Below are positions 24,000-35,907 of a DNA stretch of 64,000 bases, in pieces. The first letter of the stretch is position 1. Every line of letters begins with the position of its first letter. The notes under the pieces are model-generated. The model was given only the letters and a program-made list of their open reading frames with translations. It searched no databases and was not told the DNA's origin. The stretch spans positions 5,704,001 to 5,768,000 of the forward strand of contig JASJZC010000004.1 in NCBI GenBank assembly GCA_037178855.1. Direction: 5' to 3'. Source of the stretch: Oscheius sp. JU75. Lineage: Eukaryota > Nematoda > Chromadorea > Rhabditida > Rhabditidae. Both the position numbers and the translations under genes were made by a program.

Positions 24000-26915
24000 T
24001 TGCATAGAGAGGCGTGAAGAGGGGAGGAGGATAAACAGCACCAAAGGCTTAAACGCCAAGGCGACGTGGATTGCGTGGATAGAGAAAGAGATCAAGGGTA
24101 AATAGTGGAGGTGAGAGGGCACAGCTGATCAACTGGACATAAAGACAGATAGAGTGACAGAGACAGAGAGTGAGTAAATGAATGGGAGGTGAGAGGCCAC
24201 AGCTGTGATCAGCTGATAGCTGAGTATTTGTGTGTACACCAAGGAGGAGGCTGGCTAATTGGCCCCTCCTCGGATTTTAGTGTTGTTTATCTCCTAGGAA
24301 CTTTTTGAGCTTCTTTCTCTCCTCCTCCCCCCCCTCGGTCTCGGTTTTGAGGTTCAAAACATCAAAAGATGTTATTCGAAAACAGGAGGGTTTCGTCTGG
24401 TCAAGAGGCCGGAAATCTCTGAATCCTAATCGCACCTTGTTGTGCATTCTTTCTAGAAACAAAGTGCCTAGCAGTTTTCTGAAAAAAAGAATGCCTTCCG
24501 AGAAGACAGATAATTTGTATATTGAGACCATTGCAGCTCTGCTTACTCTACCAACCTCTCTGTTGGTTGTACTCTCAACTCCTATACACTAATAACTAAA
24601 ACAATAGGCTCTTGTCAAGTTAGCTAGAAAGCAAGAGTCGGAACAAAACTGTGCTCCAAGTTAGAGAATACGCAATCGTAGTACTTCACCAGTGGCTTCA
24701 TACCAGTTGGTTCTGTGGCTATCGGAGCTTGACAGCCACTGAGTACGGTAATAAATTATAGGGATATTTGAAATGGACTCACGAGTTAAGATGGTTAAGT
24801 CAGTGTGGAGAAATACGCTGCTATTCGATAGCTTACATATGAGCATCAACTCAAAAGTGGTAACGATTCTCCACCTTGACCTTCAGGTTAAGGTAGAGAG
24901 TCGCTATGAGACAAAAGTCGAACAGAAAGAAATGCTTTTCGGAACACCCACATCCACAGCTTAGAATAGCTGAGGATAGGAAAAAACCAAGGAAGTGACG
25001 AGCTACCCTCAGTCCCGGTTCAAGAGTCAACAGGCTAAGGAAACCAGTAACTGGTTCAGCACAGGGATAACAGAGTTCTGTGGGAAAGTGGCAAAATCAG
25101 CACTCGACGAGGGGGGATGAATACTGGGCGCACAAAGTCAACAGGCAACGATGATGGCGCACCCTCTGAACAAACGGAGCGAGATGTCGGATTCGTTAGG
25201 AATGGAACAGGTGGAATTGGGCCCTGAGGGGTGGGACTAGTACGGAGCTCTTTCTCTCTCCTTTGAGTAAGAGAGCGAGCGGAGTTTTATTGAAAATTAT
25301 TAGGCCGTTGATAAACGCCGCGGGCGAGAGAGGGCTCAACGAGATAGATACTAGTAGTAGTTGGCTCTGGAATGTAAACATAGGGAGAGAGCTAGTACAA
25401 ACCCCCCGGTGGTAGTAACAAGGTAAATATTGTAAAACAGTGTCTCAGCTGAGTGGGATTAGCACGGAACGATAGCAGTGAGAACTATAAATAGAACTGA
25501 GAGACTGAGACAGAGAGACATAGAGATAGAAAGATAGAGAGGCAGACAGGCAGGAAGACATGGTTATTCTGGAAGTGGATGTCTGAAATCAGGAAGCGTT
25601 AACTCTGCATTTCGCCTCTCACTGGGGTGGAGACACTTCCTTCAACTTGGCACAATCAGTCGAACTCAAAACTGTGTTACAGAGAGACACAATGACAGGA
25701 TGACAGTGTTACAAAGAGACTGAGAGATCAAGAGATACAGAGACCTAGAGAGGCGGAGAGACAGAGTCAGAGAGAGTGAGAGACAGAGAGACAGGGATCC
25801 TTTTTCCAGTGATGCAAATGGAAAAGTGCAAAATGTGAGCAAATAAACTGATGACGATCTCTGTTTGAGACAGAGACAGAGAGGGAGAGAAATGAGTTGA
25901 AGGATGGACTTCCTCTTTGGAGACACGCTCATAGCTCAAGATTCGCTTCAGATATTCCGCGAGACTATAGTCAGAAAAAACAAAGCCTGCTCTTTGACTC
26001 TCGCGCCTGGACTGCTCACAATTAAATGCGTGTCTCCTCTGGCTAATTGCACTGATTCGTGTGGCTTCCGAACGGGAGGTGCTGGCAGGCCGGGAGTTCC
26101 AATGAAGCGTTCTCGAGTGTTGAATTTGACGCTTCCGCAATGCATGATGGATGAGATGGTCATGCGTATGTGATGCTCCCACGTTATTCACTCAAAAAGT
26201 GGTTTTTAGAAGAACTGAACTTGGTTTACCGATTACGGTAGCGTGCCGAAAATAAAAGTACGCACGGTGTTCTACAAAGTTGTAGCCCTTGATCCGCTCT
26301 GCAACTTTGCAGAAGATCAAAAGTTTAGCAAAGCAGTACCAGAAAATGCGTCATAAATTCGTACTCAAAAGGGGCAACAGTACAGCTGTTCCCCAGATAA
26401 TTTTCCGTTAAAAACATATTATTCCGCAAAAGAATGCCGACTAATCATCCATTTTTAGAAAAGTATATAGTCAAAGGACACCTGGTCGTGATTAACCACG
26501 AAAAAAGAGTGCGCCCTTTGAAAGAGGAGGGAAGGACTTGTTGAGCCGTAAATAACAGCTATATGAAGTGCAGTGTTCGCGCCAAAAGCTGTGTTTAGGG
26601 GAGGTCGGATTAAGAGAGAGAGGGGCCACTGCCAACTATCCTAAAGTGTTTACCGCTGCTACGATCCAAATGCGATTGTGTACGGGTGTGAAGTCGTCTA
26701 TTTTGGTATTGCTATGTTCTTGTCTCCTTAGTAGATCATGACGGATGGCGTGAAAGAGCCAAAGACCTCCCCTGGACGTGTTGAAAGCAACTCCTCCCCC
26801 GGGATCCAACTGAATTAAAGACATGTTTTGTCTGCTCTCTCTCCGTGAATAGAAATCTTTACTTGGAGGAAGGCAAGACAAATATGAGGTGGCACAATTT
26901 CTCTGAGACTCGTAA
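24000..26915. other. Gene-free region with scattered GACAGA-type simple sequence
   Basis: No exon with recognisable family similarity or a consistent splice chain was found. Short runs rich in GAGACAGAGA occur at 24150-24170, 25500-25560, 25680-25890 and elsewhere. These resemble degenerate relatives of the CTCTGT array at 29.1 kb. The segment should include the GPCR promoter (minus strand) and the 3' UTR of the four-pass membrane protein. Confidence 0.5.
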
Positions 26916-28827
26916 TCAGTAGCGGTAGGCGTGGTTGTCGTAGGGAGGCTGGGTATGGTGGGCTGGACTTCCGTAGTAGGGATCTCTGACCGGCTCCGGG
27001 TAGTATTCGGCATGACGATGGTCGGGAGCATAACCGTAGGCGGAAGAGGGAGGATAGCCTCTCTGTTGGAACTGGAAAGGAATGAGCCAGTCTGTCTCTC
27101 TATCGCTCTATCTCAAACTCACATTAGCATCCATAGGAATTCCATTTCTTCTGTTATAAATCCTCTGAAATTTGGCTATCACGATCATGAGAAGTGATAT
27201 CTGAACTCAAATAATAGAAATCCCGTTTCCATAGGACCTACATGGAAGAACTGCAGTCCCAAAAAGAAGATTCCTGTAGCAATGCGTGCAAGATTGCTCT
27301 GAAAGTTTTTGAACTCAAAAACTGCTTCTCAACTTACATAAGAGAACCAGAAGATGAAGAAGACTGAAATAAAGCCTCGAATGATGTCAATGCCCATTAG
27401 GAACATCCACGGGATCAGGAGCCACTGGTTGTAGATGGCGATTCCGATTAGCAGAGCAATTGAGGCTAGGACGATGAGGACGTAGAGGCAAATGTTGAAG
27501 ACCAGAAGACTGTACCGATCTGAATTTGGGAAATAAAAATGGAACAGAGGGGCAGAGAGATAGCTTGAAAACTCACTCGGTGCCTCATATTTCAGCTCTT
27601 CAGTGTACAGGCCGAGGGAGCAGTGATAGGACGAAGAATCTTCGACGACGACAACAGTATGTCCCTGAGTGAAGGTCAGCTTGCGATTTTCTGCAAATCA
27701 GCTGATTATCGAGGGGCTGTAAGAGACCAGTTTCTGGGGGCTAATGGCTTCAGAAGAACGGAAAATGATTGAAGAATAGAGAACACTTTTGTTCGATTTC
27801 GTTAATCGCAGAAAACAGACTGAGTTACACATAGTGGTCGAGAGCTAAGAAGAAAGATAGTAGTAATCATACAAACATCGTCAAGTTTGTATGACAAAAA
27901 ATGGCTGTAAAGTAGCTCAATACAAAATTCAAAGCAACAAAAACTACACGCAATCTCAGATTTTTCTGGCATGTTTGGTCACATTATAAAGCTCTTGTTA
28001 TGCCAAAGATAATAGGATAATTCTTGCGCCAGAAGCTTCCTTGCATCTTAGGCTTGGGTGCGCACAACCTGGAGCTGTAGGCGCCGCGCTAAAGTTCTAA
28101 TCCGTTCTGGCAAGTGGCTCTGCTCTTGTAACATATGCTATCATATTTTCTATTCTTATGTCTTTAAAATGATATCAAACACGCCAGAAAAATTTAAGAT
28201 TGCTCTGCACTCTCTGTAATTTTGCTTTTTCATAGCCACGGAAGCGGTCAAACTTTTAACATTTCGACTTTCAAGAACAAACGTATTGTGTAGGTCTAAA
28301 ACTTTTTAGAACATTACCAAAATGAAAAGTTACATCTTCAGCAAAAAAAACTTTGCTTTAAGGTTTCGGATTGGTTGAGCACCATTTGAAAATTTGCGCC
28401 AACTGGATCAAGAAAGTATAAATTAAATTCTCCAGGACCCATCGGATTTAGGCCAAAGGAAAAAGTTCTCACCTGCTGGGTGCTTTCCCTGTGCCTCGAG
28501 TTCGCAGCTACGATAATAGGACGAGTCTCCATTGGCTGCCGTGTCACTGAGACCATATCCGGCCAGGCCGGCCAGCAGGGCGTATTGGATCTGAAACAGT
28601 CACTGTTTCCCCCCAAAATACCGACAATCATCTGTTGCGCAACAAATAATCCGCAATTTGTCTCTGTGGCCTTCAGCCACGATCGATCTCGATCGACAAA
28701 CCGGATCGTACACAACACAATAAATCTCAATGGATAGACTGACCAAAGTGTAGAGAGCAACGAGTAGAGTGGCCAGGGAAAGCCCACAACAGAAGCAGGT
28801 CCTGATTTGGACCTCGACCTTAGCCAT
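26916..28827 (-). CDS. Four-pass membrane protein with Tyr/Pro-rich C-terminal tail
   Basis: Seven exons: 28827-28744, 28590-28473, 27690-27577, 27519-27338, 27298-27242, 27200-27123 and 27071-26916, phases consistent, 262 residues. The N terminus MAKVEVQIRTCFCCGLS leads into TM1. An extracellular loop with Cys residues (SYYRSCE, SYHCSLGL) is followed by TM2 (LLVFNICLYVLIVLASIALL), a conserved-looking QWLLIPWMFLMGIDIIRGF, TM3 (FFIFWFSY), TM4 (FFHISLLMIVIAKF) and a cytosolic tail rich in Tyr, Pro and His (AYGYAPDHRHAEYYPEP). The CxCCG start, the W-L-x-P-W-M segment between TM2 and TM3 and the four-TM plan resemble LAPTM/Pasiflora-type tetraspan proteins. This is family-level resemblance from memory, so the role (lysosomal or junctional) is unresolved. 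Confidence 0.75.
27965..28200 (+). repeat. Dispersed repeat R2, copy 2 (longest)
   Basis: Located in the 780-bp intron of the four-pass protein. Its left part matches 2371-2440 (GGCATGTTTGGT ... ATTxTAAAGCTCT ... CAAAG). Its right part matches 43026-43180 (TTGGGTG, TAGGCGCCGC, TTTCTAATC and GCCAGAAAAxTTT). Similarity is patchy, as expected for an old non-coding element. Confidence 0.5.
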
Positions 28828-29047
28828 GGCTTGATGCCAAAGTAGGTGGTCGGAGGCAGTAGCAACCAGAGAGGGAGAGCGGTTATGGGAAGACGCCACG
28901 CCCTGTCTCTGTGTCTCTCCCCGACAGGTAGTATCTCTACCAGGGCCTTCAAGGACGGAAGTGCGGTAAACAGTAACACATCGGGTTACGCCCAGAGACG
29001 ATTCTGACTGGGTGTGGTGGGTCTGGCTCAAAAGCTAAGGTAGTTAC
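28828..29047. other. Short upstream region of the four-pass protein gene
   Basis: Probably promoter and 5' UTR of the minus-strand gene starting at 28827. No other feature was seen. Confidence 0.4.
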
Positions 29048-29280
29048 ACTGTCTCTGTCTCTGTCTCTGTCTCTGTCTCTGTCTCTGTCTCTGTCTCTGT
29101 CTCTGTCTCTGTCTCTGTCTCTGTCTCTGTCTCTGTCTCTGTCTCTGTCTCTGTCTCTGTCTCTGTCTCTGTCTCTGTCTCTGTCTCTGTCTCTGTCTCT
29201 GTCTCTGTCTCTGTCTCTGTCTCTGTCTCTGTCTCTGTCTCTGTCTCTGTCTCTGTCTCTGTCTCTGTCTCTGTCTCTGT
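29048..29280 (+). repeat. CTCTGT hexanucleotide microsatellite, about 39 copies
   Basis: An essentially uninterrupted array of CTCTGT (GACAGA on the minus strand) runs for about 233 bp. It reads open in all three frames on the minus strand as simple dipeptide repeats, but I see no gene using it. Confidence 0.98.
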
Positions 29281-30218
29281 GCCCATTGCATTGTACTCCG
29301 CTCCCCCACTTCAAAGTGACACCAACCCAATAAGCACCGTCTTTTTTTGCCGGGGCGACATTTCTTGCATAAGACATTAACCCGCCTGTTGTGACCTGTT
29401 TCGCGCCGTCCTCGCGATAGGTGGAAGTCGCGGAATATGAATTGTCGGATCAGACGAAAATTGTGCCGTCCTGTCTTCCCCCCACCACGCCAACAAGGGC
29501 TTAGTATCGCTGCCGACTGTGGAAATCCTGCTATGAGTCAGTGGCGCCCCTCCTTCCGAAAACGACTACTATCAAAGAGGGGAGAGGTTTGATGGGATCG
29601 GCTTCTTTTTCTGTCCGCCTGTCGGATAGTAGTCATTTTCCCCAAGACACTATATGGGGGAGAAAGTAGTGATCACGCCAAATTGGCAGGGTTTGGAAAC
29701 CAGTTTCAAGTGGCTTGTCCTTAACACATATAAAACATAACGACAGGGAAAGGAACAGATTCTAAGTTATTGTCCGTCACCCTCTGACCAGTTAGAAACG
29801 ATAAAGGCAATTCTGTGAGAAAACGTTTCTTTAGTCATAATAAAACCACTGTGGAGGAACAGCTAGAATCGGGGTTCGATCCGAGTTCGCAGTCTCTATC
29901 TCTCTGTCACTTTGTATCTCAGAGCAAGTTACAATTTTTGCCCGAACATTCATTCAGACTTTTACACGTATATTCAACCGTTTGTTCTTGGAGCTGTGCG
30001 GGGCAATTTGAGAAGATCAGGAGCTTGAAGTCAAGTGCTTCGAATTGTGAGAGACGAGCTTGAAAATATCTTGTTTTCTAGATTTTTAGAATGGATCTAC
30101 CTCGAAGACATTGGAAGAGATGTATCCCTGATTTTTTGACGGAGACGAGGATGTATAGGTGAGAGAAAGAGGGAAAAGAAAAATGAGATCAGTAAGCCAT
30201 AAAACCGAAGACAATAAA
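29281..30218. other. Gene-free stretch between the microsatellite and ataxin-2
   Basis: No supported exon. It should contain the 3' UTR of the minus-strand ataxin-2 gene ending at 30219. Confidence 0.5.
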
Positions 30219-33200
30219 TTAATTTTGGGTTGGGGGAGAGTTGACAGGCTGGGGGACAGGAGGAGGCGGTGGAGCTGACGTATTGGTGGGATGAGAGGGC
30301 ATTGGAGGGGCCGCACCTGAAATTTGATACTGTAACAGTCCCCGTCCCTCACCCTTACCCTGATTCGTCTGTCCATTATTGAAGTTCTGTGGAACAGAAT
30401 TCTGTCTGCTCATCGGCTGCTGTTGCTGCTGCTGTTGGTAGTATTGGGGTCCTGTACCGTGTGTCAATTCTTCGGTCCTCTCACCTGGTACAAACTGTCC
30501 GCCATACTGTTGGTTCGGATCCACGAACTGTGGTTGCTGTTGTTGACCCTCCATGTGGGGTTGAGGCTGTCCATCCTGTCCCATCGGCATCTGACCCATT
30601 GGGACTTGGCCGGGGTATACTACCATCTGGTTCGGATTGTACATGTACATGCTCTGGAAGAGGGTCAGGTTACGGTAGTGTACTTATTGTGAACTCGAAC
30701 TATCTCCCTATCTCTATGTCATTCTGTCTGCTGTCTGCTCTATGTCTCACTGTCTCTCTGTCTCTGTATCCATTTTCTCATTTTGCCTTGTCTGTCCGTC
30801 TAGTTGTCACTCTATCTGTACTCTCGTCTCTCTTATTTCTTCCAATAGACCAATCAGAACGAAAGAGACACAACCAAAGCACTACACCGATCAGTCAGAC
30901 ACACAAGACGTACCGTCTGCGGCGGCTGGAAGTACTGCTGTGCGTGTGGAGGACCGACGTTGATGTGGGACGCTTGTGTGACAAACTGCTGTGCCGGAGG
31001 TGGAGCTGGACTGCCACGACCACCAGACGGATGTTGCTTAGACAACAGAATACTAATACGAAATGACATGCCCATGCTGACCCCCGAGGTGACAATATAG
31101 AACACTCTTACCTGTCCAGGACTGGCTACTGGAGGAGGTTGGGGTCCGGGAGTCGGGGGTTGACTACTGGCCCCGGTAGTAGAGGCGGCAGAGCTTTGAG
31201 GCTGGAATTGTCCTTCAGGAGGCTGTTGACCGGAAGGGTAGCGAGGAGGTTGGGCTGCTTGGGGAACCATGTAGCCCTGAAAAGATAAGAGTTGAACGAT
31301 GGGGTAGAAAGACAGAGACAGAGAGAGAGAAACATAGCGACAGTAGCCTGACTTGAAAACTGTTTACCAAAGACAGTTCACACTTGCACGACTACCAGAA
31401 GGTCCTCATGGCTACCGAGGTCACCTGCAGCAACTTCTACCAGTAGGTATACTTTTCTTTTGGACAGAGATATGGTGATATAAGGAAACAGAAAGGCGGA
31501 GAAACAGGCGTACCATTGGGTATCTTTGCTGATGGAACATCTGGTTCGGGACTCCTTGCTGACTCTGTTGGACCATCGGGTTGTTAGGGAACTGTTGTCC
31601 GGGCTGACCACCCGCCGTCGGGTACTGATAGTATCCCATCTGAACATTGTTCCAATGAACCATAATATAGAAAACTCACAGGAGGATTCATAACAACAGC
31701 CCCAGGAGTCCACTGGCCGTTGGGAACCATCATTGGCTGCTGACCTGGGCCGTTCCTTCTCTGTTGGCTGGCGAAATTTCCGATTTGTGGAGCTCCACCA
31801 TTGCCTCTCTGTCCTTGGATCTGTGCTTGGCTGACCATTGGTTGTGTGGGAAGATAGGCGACTTGATAGGGAGCTGGTTGCATCTGGAAACAGTCGGTGA
31901 CTCTCTGTCTCAATGTGATTCTGTTTCTTTGCCTATATCACTCTGCCTCTCCTTACCTGAACATAGCTCGGCTGCCAGTGTCCAATAATCGGTTGACCAG
32001 CCTGCACAATCATTCCCGGTGGGAGCGCTCCAGGCTGCATGGGAACTATTCCCATCGGAATCTGTTGCATTGGCCCGGTTTGAGTAGGAGTGGTCGGTGG
32101 CGGTTGTCTGGGAGTGAAGGCAGGAGCATCCGGATTGAAGGTGAACTTCTTGCCAGAATCCGTCTTCTCACTGTCTGCCTTCTCGCTCGCTTTATCGTCG
32201 GACAGATTCAGTTGGCTGATCTGTTCCGGGGTTTCCTTCGCTTCAGCGTCAGGACGGTCCTGGGGAGGAGAGGCAGACGTTGTCTGCTGTTGGGAACTAA
32301 GAAGAGAGCTGGGAGGGCCATTGTTCCAGGCATTTCCAGAGGTAGCCTGTTGAGGAGGGCGACTGGACGAGTCAGCAGGGCTCTGCTCCTGAAAGCAAAC
32401 TGTTAGTAAGTTCCATTACAAGATGATACTGTTTACATATTGACTAGTCCCGAAGCCACATCTAGTTCAAAATGCCCAAAAGTCTCTGTGTGTCTGTCTA
32501 TCTGTCTGTAAGCCTGAAGCTCTAATTGGCAATTTGTCACACATACTTTGTGACAGTGATTGCTGTTTGCAAGCCAAGACAGTTTGGAAGAAGTGTCTCT
32601 GAGAACGTTGCTCCTGTCAGGGTAGCTCGACACGGAACAACGTCTACCTGTCACGAGGTCCAACGGGCCATCAGATAAACTTGTACTATTAAAGATTTTT
32701 GTCAGAGGAGAAGACAGTCGGAGACAGTCCGATCAAAGGTGTAGATAGTACGAGTCACGCATTCAAGCAAATTCTACAGAGCACGGTCCAGTGAATGGAG
32801 ACAGGCTGGATTATTTTCCGGGTTGTCAAGATATTCTGACTCAGGAGTGTAGTCCGGATTGTCGGTCTTTCGTCAGTCAGAAGCCAAAAGGGTCAAGGAC
32901 CATGTTGTCATTAGTTGTACTAAAAGGAAGTCTGATCTCTTTCGGACAAGAGATCTTCAAAAGTTTAGACAGTACCAGCTAAGAAAAAGACCGAAACCTC
33001 ATGACTTTTCTTCTCCCCCAGAAACTAAAATCTGTGCACAGGAACTCACCCTCCCATCTTTGTTCTGCTTATAAGCACTGTTGAATTCGGTGTTCCACTG
33101 TCTCAGCTCCTCCACTCTGCCTGTAGGTCCAGCTTTTCCAGCGCGACTCTTGAATGCAGAGTTCTCGAAAACCTTGACGTCTTTGCCTCTTGGGGCATCC

Positions 33201-35194
33201 TTCGGCGGATTTTGCCACTCTGTATAGGAGAGTGAATAAGAAGGGAGACCGTATGTGCTTACCTCCTCCAAACTGATCGTCTCCTCCTGTACTGTTCCTT
33301 TTTCCGGCCACGTATGGAGGTCCTCGGGTACTGTACTGTCCTTGGGAATATCTCTGGGACTGCTGCTGTGGTGGTTGCTGCTGGCCACTGCCTCTTCTGT
33401 CGTTTCGGAGAAACTCGGCTCGCTTGTTACCTTGTCCTCCCATTTTGTCGCCACGGCGGCCAGTGTTTGCGTTGTTGTTCATGCCGAAACTGTTTCTGGA
33501 ATAGATAGATAGTGAAGAGAAACAACGAGAGGGACAGGGACAGTGATACTCACCTGTTCCCCTTCTTTCTATTTCCAGAATCTAGATCATCCTCAGTGGT
33601 CTGCTTGTCCAGATCCCTTTCGTCATCATCGTTCTCCAGACGAGAATAGAACTTGCTTCTTGTGCTCTGTTCAATCTCTCTGGCAATCTGTTCAGCTTTC
33701 GCACGCTCTTCTTCTGTTCCTTCGAAACCGACTCTGGGAAAATCTCTTCACAAACAGTAATCGACTGTACTCACGTAGTATACTGACTCATGTTTTCCAC
33801 AAATGTGGACTCTACTCCGTGGACACTCGAGTTTACTTTGAACATCTCGTCCACACTCCAGCCATTGCCTTTCTGGTAGCTCTGACGGACATCGGGCATG
33901 TAGTTCTCGATTTCTTCGCCCTCGTCCTCTTCACAGTTCCACGCTTCTAGATCCTCGTCGACTCCATTGGCAGCCTTGGAATGGTAATCACGGTCGGTGG
34001 CAAAGCCTAGAAGAAGGGAGATGCTATGCCACTGTCTCCCTGTCAAACGAACCTGTGATAGTCTTCTCTTCATTCCAGACCACGGAAATGCAGACACAGT
34101 CCGCAAATTTGAAGACCATCTTATCCATGATTTCGTCCTTCTTGGCTAGGATGTTCTTCTGATTCTCTGGCGTCTTCATATAGGCGTAGGAGAGGCCAAT
34201 CTCCATCTCTGGGGAGCTGGCCGTGAAAATACCGACATACTGCTGGCCGGACTTTGTCTCCACGAGGACCGTCTTGCCCTGAAAAGCCTTTCAGATTGTT
34301 CCGATCTAAGGTTGAACACGATTCGTAACAAGCAATGCTTTTGAGCACTAAACGACTCGTAGCTTCTACGAAAAGTGAAGAGACTAAAAGTGTACTTGTT
34401 AAAAAAGTGTTGTACCGATTAAAAATCTATTTTTTTACTGTAGAGCATTTTCAGCTGCCCACGGTCAAGAATCTGCTGTTTTCTCATCGAAAAGTAGAAA
34501 ACCACCTTTGTATTGGCGGCAGAAATTTAAAAAAAAAAAAAAAAAGACAATTTTGAATCACCGAAGACAAAAAGTGCGGGAAAATTGAAAATCGTCGACT
34601 CCTTGGAATTTTCGGTAGCGGTAAAGGAGTTGCCACAATTCGACTTGACGCACGCAAGAAAAATTGAAATCTTTGGGCAGAAGACTTCTCTCGTTGTTCT
34701 CATCTTCCTTGATGTTCAGGTGCACATTACTAGTGTAAAATTTCATGCTGATTCGATTAACAACACTTCAAGCCGAAAAAATGAGACATCGGAAAACGTG
34801 GTGCCACCTTTACTACTACCAAATGTTCTCCCATTTCGCGAAAAAGGTTATTTTTGTCGTCCTCAAAATTGTGAAGAGTAGCTAAACACTTTCCGAAACA
34901 CGTAGCAACCTTCCAGAATATTCATAGAAATTGGCCTCTTAAACGTAAAACAATTTCCAAAGATTTCTCCCTATTTCTTCATTTTTGAATTTCTCACTTT
35001 TATCTCGTCAATAAGATGACGAACTACTGGAAAAACCCAAAAGTATGTCTGTTCCCAAGAAAAACACTGATTTCCACCTCTTCTCAACTTACATGCAGTG
35101 TGTTCAGGTAGGAAAGAAGGCTCGGATTAGCTAGAACGCCGTCAAGACTCTAAATATCTTTTTTTTAACATCTCTTTCCTCTATAACTTACCAT
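30219..35194 (-). CDS. ATXN2: Ataxin-2 family protein, copy A (longer paralog)
   Basis: Ataxin-2 binds RNA and poly(A)-binding protein and works in mRNA translation and stress granules. Fourteen exons: 35194-35192 (ATG only), 35149-35093, 34278-34053, 34006-33775, 33733-33554, 33495-33263, 33219-33050, 32388-31957, 31883-31680, 31639-31514, 31276-31112, 31036-30914, 30653-30359 and 30316-30219. Phases match throughout; 847 residues. It has an Lsm fold (KTVLVETKSGQQYVGIFTA ... KMVFKFADCVCISVVW), an LsmAD domain (GWSVDEMFKVNSSVHGVEST, FVENMSQYTT) and AKAEQIAREIEQSTRSKFYS. A PAM2 motif KKFTFNPDAPAFTPR for PABP follows, then a long Gln/Pro/Gly/Met-rich disordered tail with short poly-Gln and poly-Pro runs. 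A first coding exon of just the ATG is unusual but frame-consistent. Copy B lies directly upstream on the same strand. Confidence 0.92.
31349..31490 (+). repeat. Dispersed repeat R1, copy 2
   Basis: Matches 21670-21800 in the same orientation over roughly 130 bp with small indels. It sits in the ataxin-2 copy A intron between exons 31639-31514 and 31276-31112. Confidence 0.65.
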
Positions 35195-35907
35195 TTTGTC
35201 CTGATTCGACGGAAAAATAAGAATAAATAGAGAGGAAAACGAGTTCCGCCGAGGCTGAGTTAAAGCAGAAATTCCTTAGTAGAAATTTCCGCCGGCCTGC
35301 AAGGAAGATATTGTACAAGATTCGATGAGTCAAGCGTCTAGATGAGATTCGAAACTATCGATTTTCCGGTGAGAAGGTCAAAAAGTAGGTCGCTTTCAAG
35401 GGCTAATCCACTAACAAATGCTAATTCGCGATTCAAAATCGAAAGGAGCTGGATTTGACGAATGCCAGGCAGTGCCGGCCATATATTGGCGGAGGTCGCG
35501 CTTACTACGGTAATTCGACCACCCCATCGATTTGTACGGGTTCTCGATCATTTTTCTAGCCAAAAAGAGTGGGATAATTAAGAAAAAGACCCTTCAAGTT
35601 CCCTGAAAAGAGAAAAAGTGGGCGGCTTGCATCAATATCGAGGAATTCCCCGTATGAGCTGATAACTGCGGCGTGTTTTGGCCAGTCCTCCGTCATCTCG
35701 TCACGCCCAGAAAACTGCGCATCGAATAGTGCCTTCTCGCGCCAAATCTCATGATCTAAACACACGGAAAAGCTCAGCAAACCACTCGAAATTTATTGAA
35801 ACACGTGCAAACTGGTGTGTACAGCAAAAGTGAAGGATTTACACCTGCATCATTTGATTAAACAATATCTTCTATATACGTCTACTTATTAGCCCCGCTG
35901 AGGGGAT

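Noticed and set aside
25745-26191. 148-codon minus-strand frame at 26 kb
   Set aside because: Largely made of GACAGA-type simple sequence; no family match.
28949-29377. Long open frames of alternating Arg-Asp, Arg-Gln or Glu-Thr across the CTCTGT array
   Set aside because: A 6-bp repeat without stops is open in every frame; no start, splice or flanking coding evidence supports translation.
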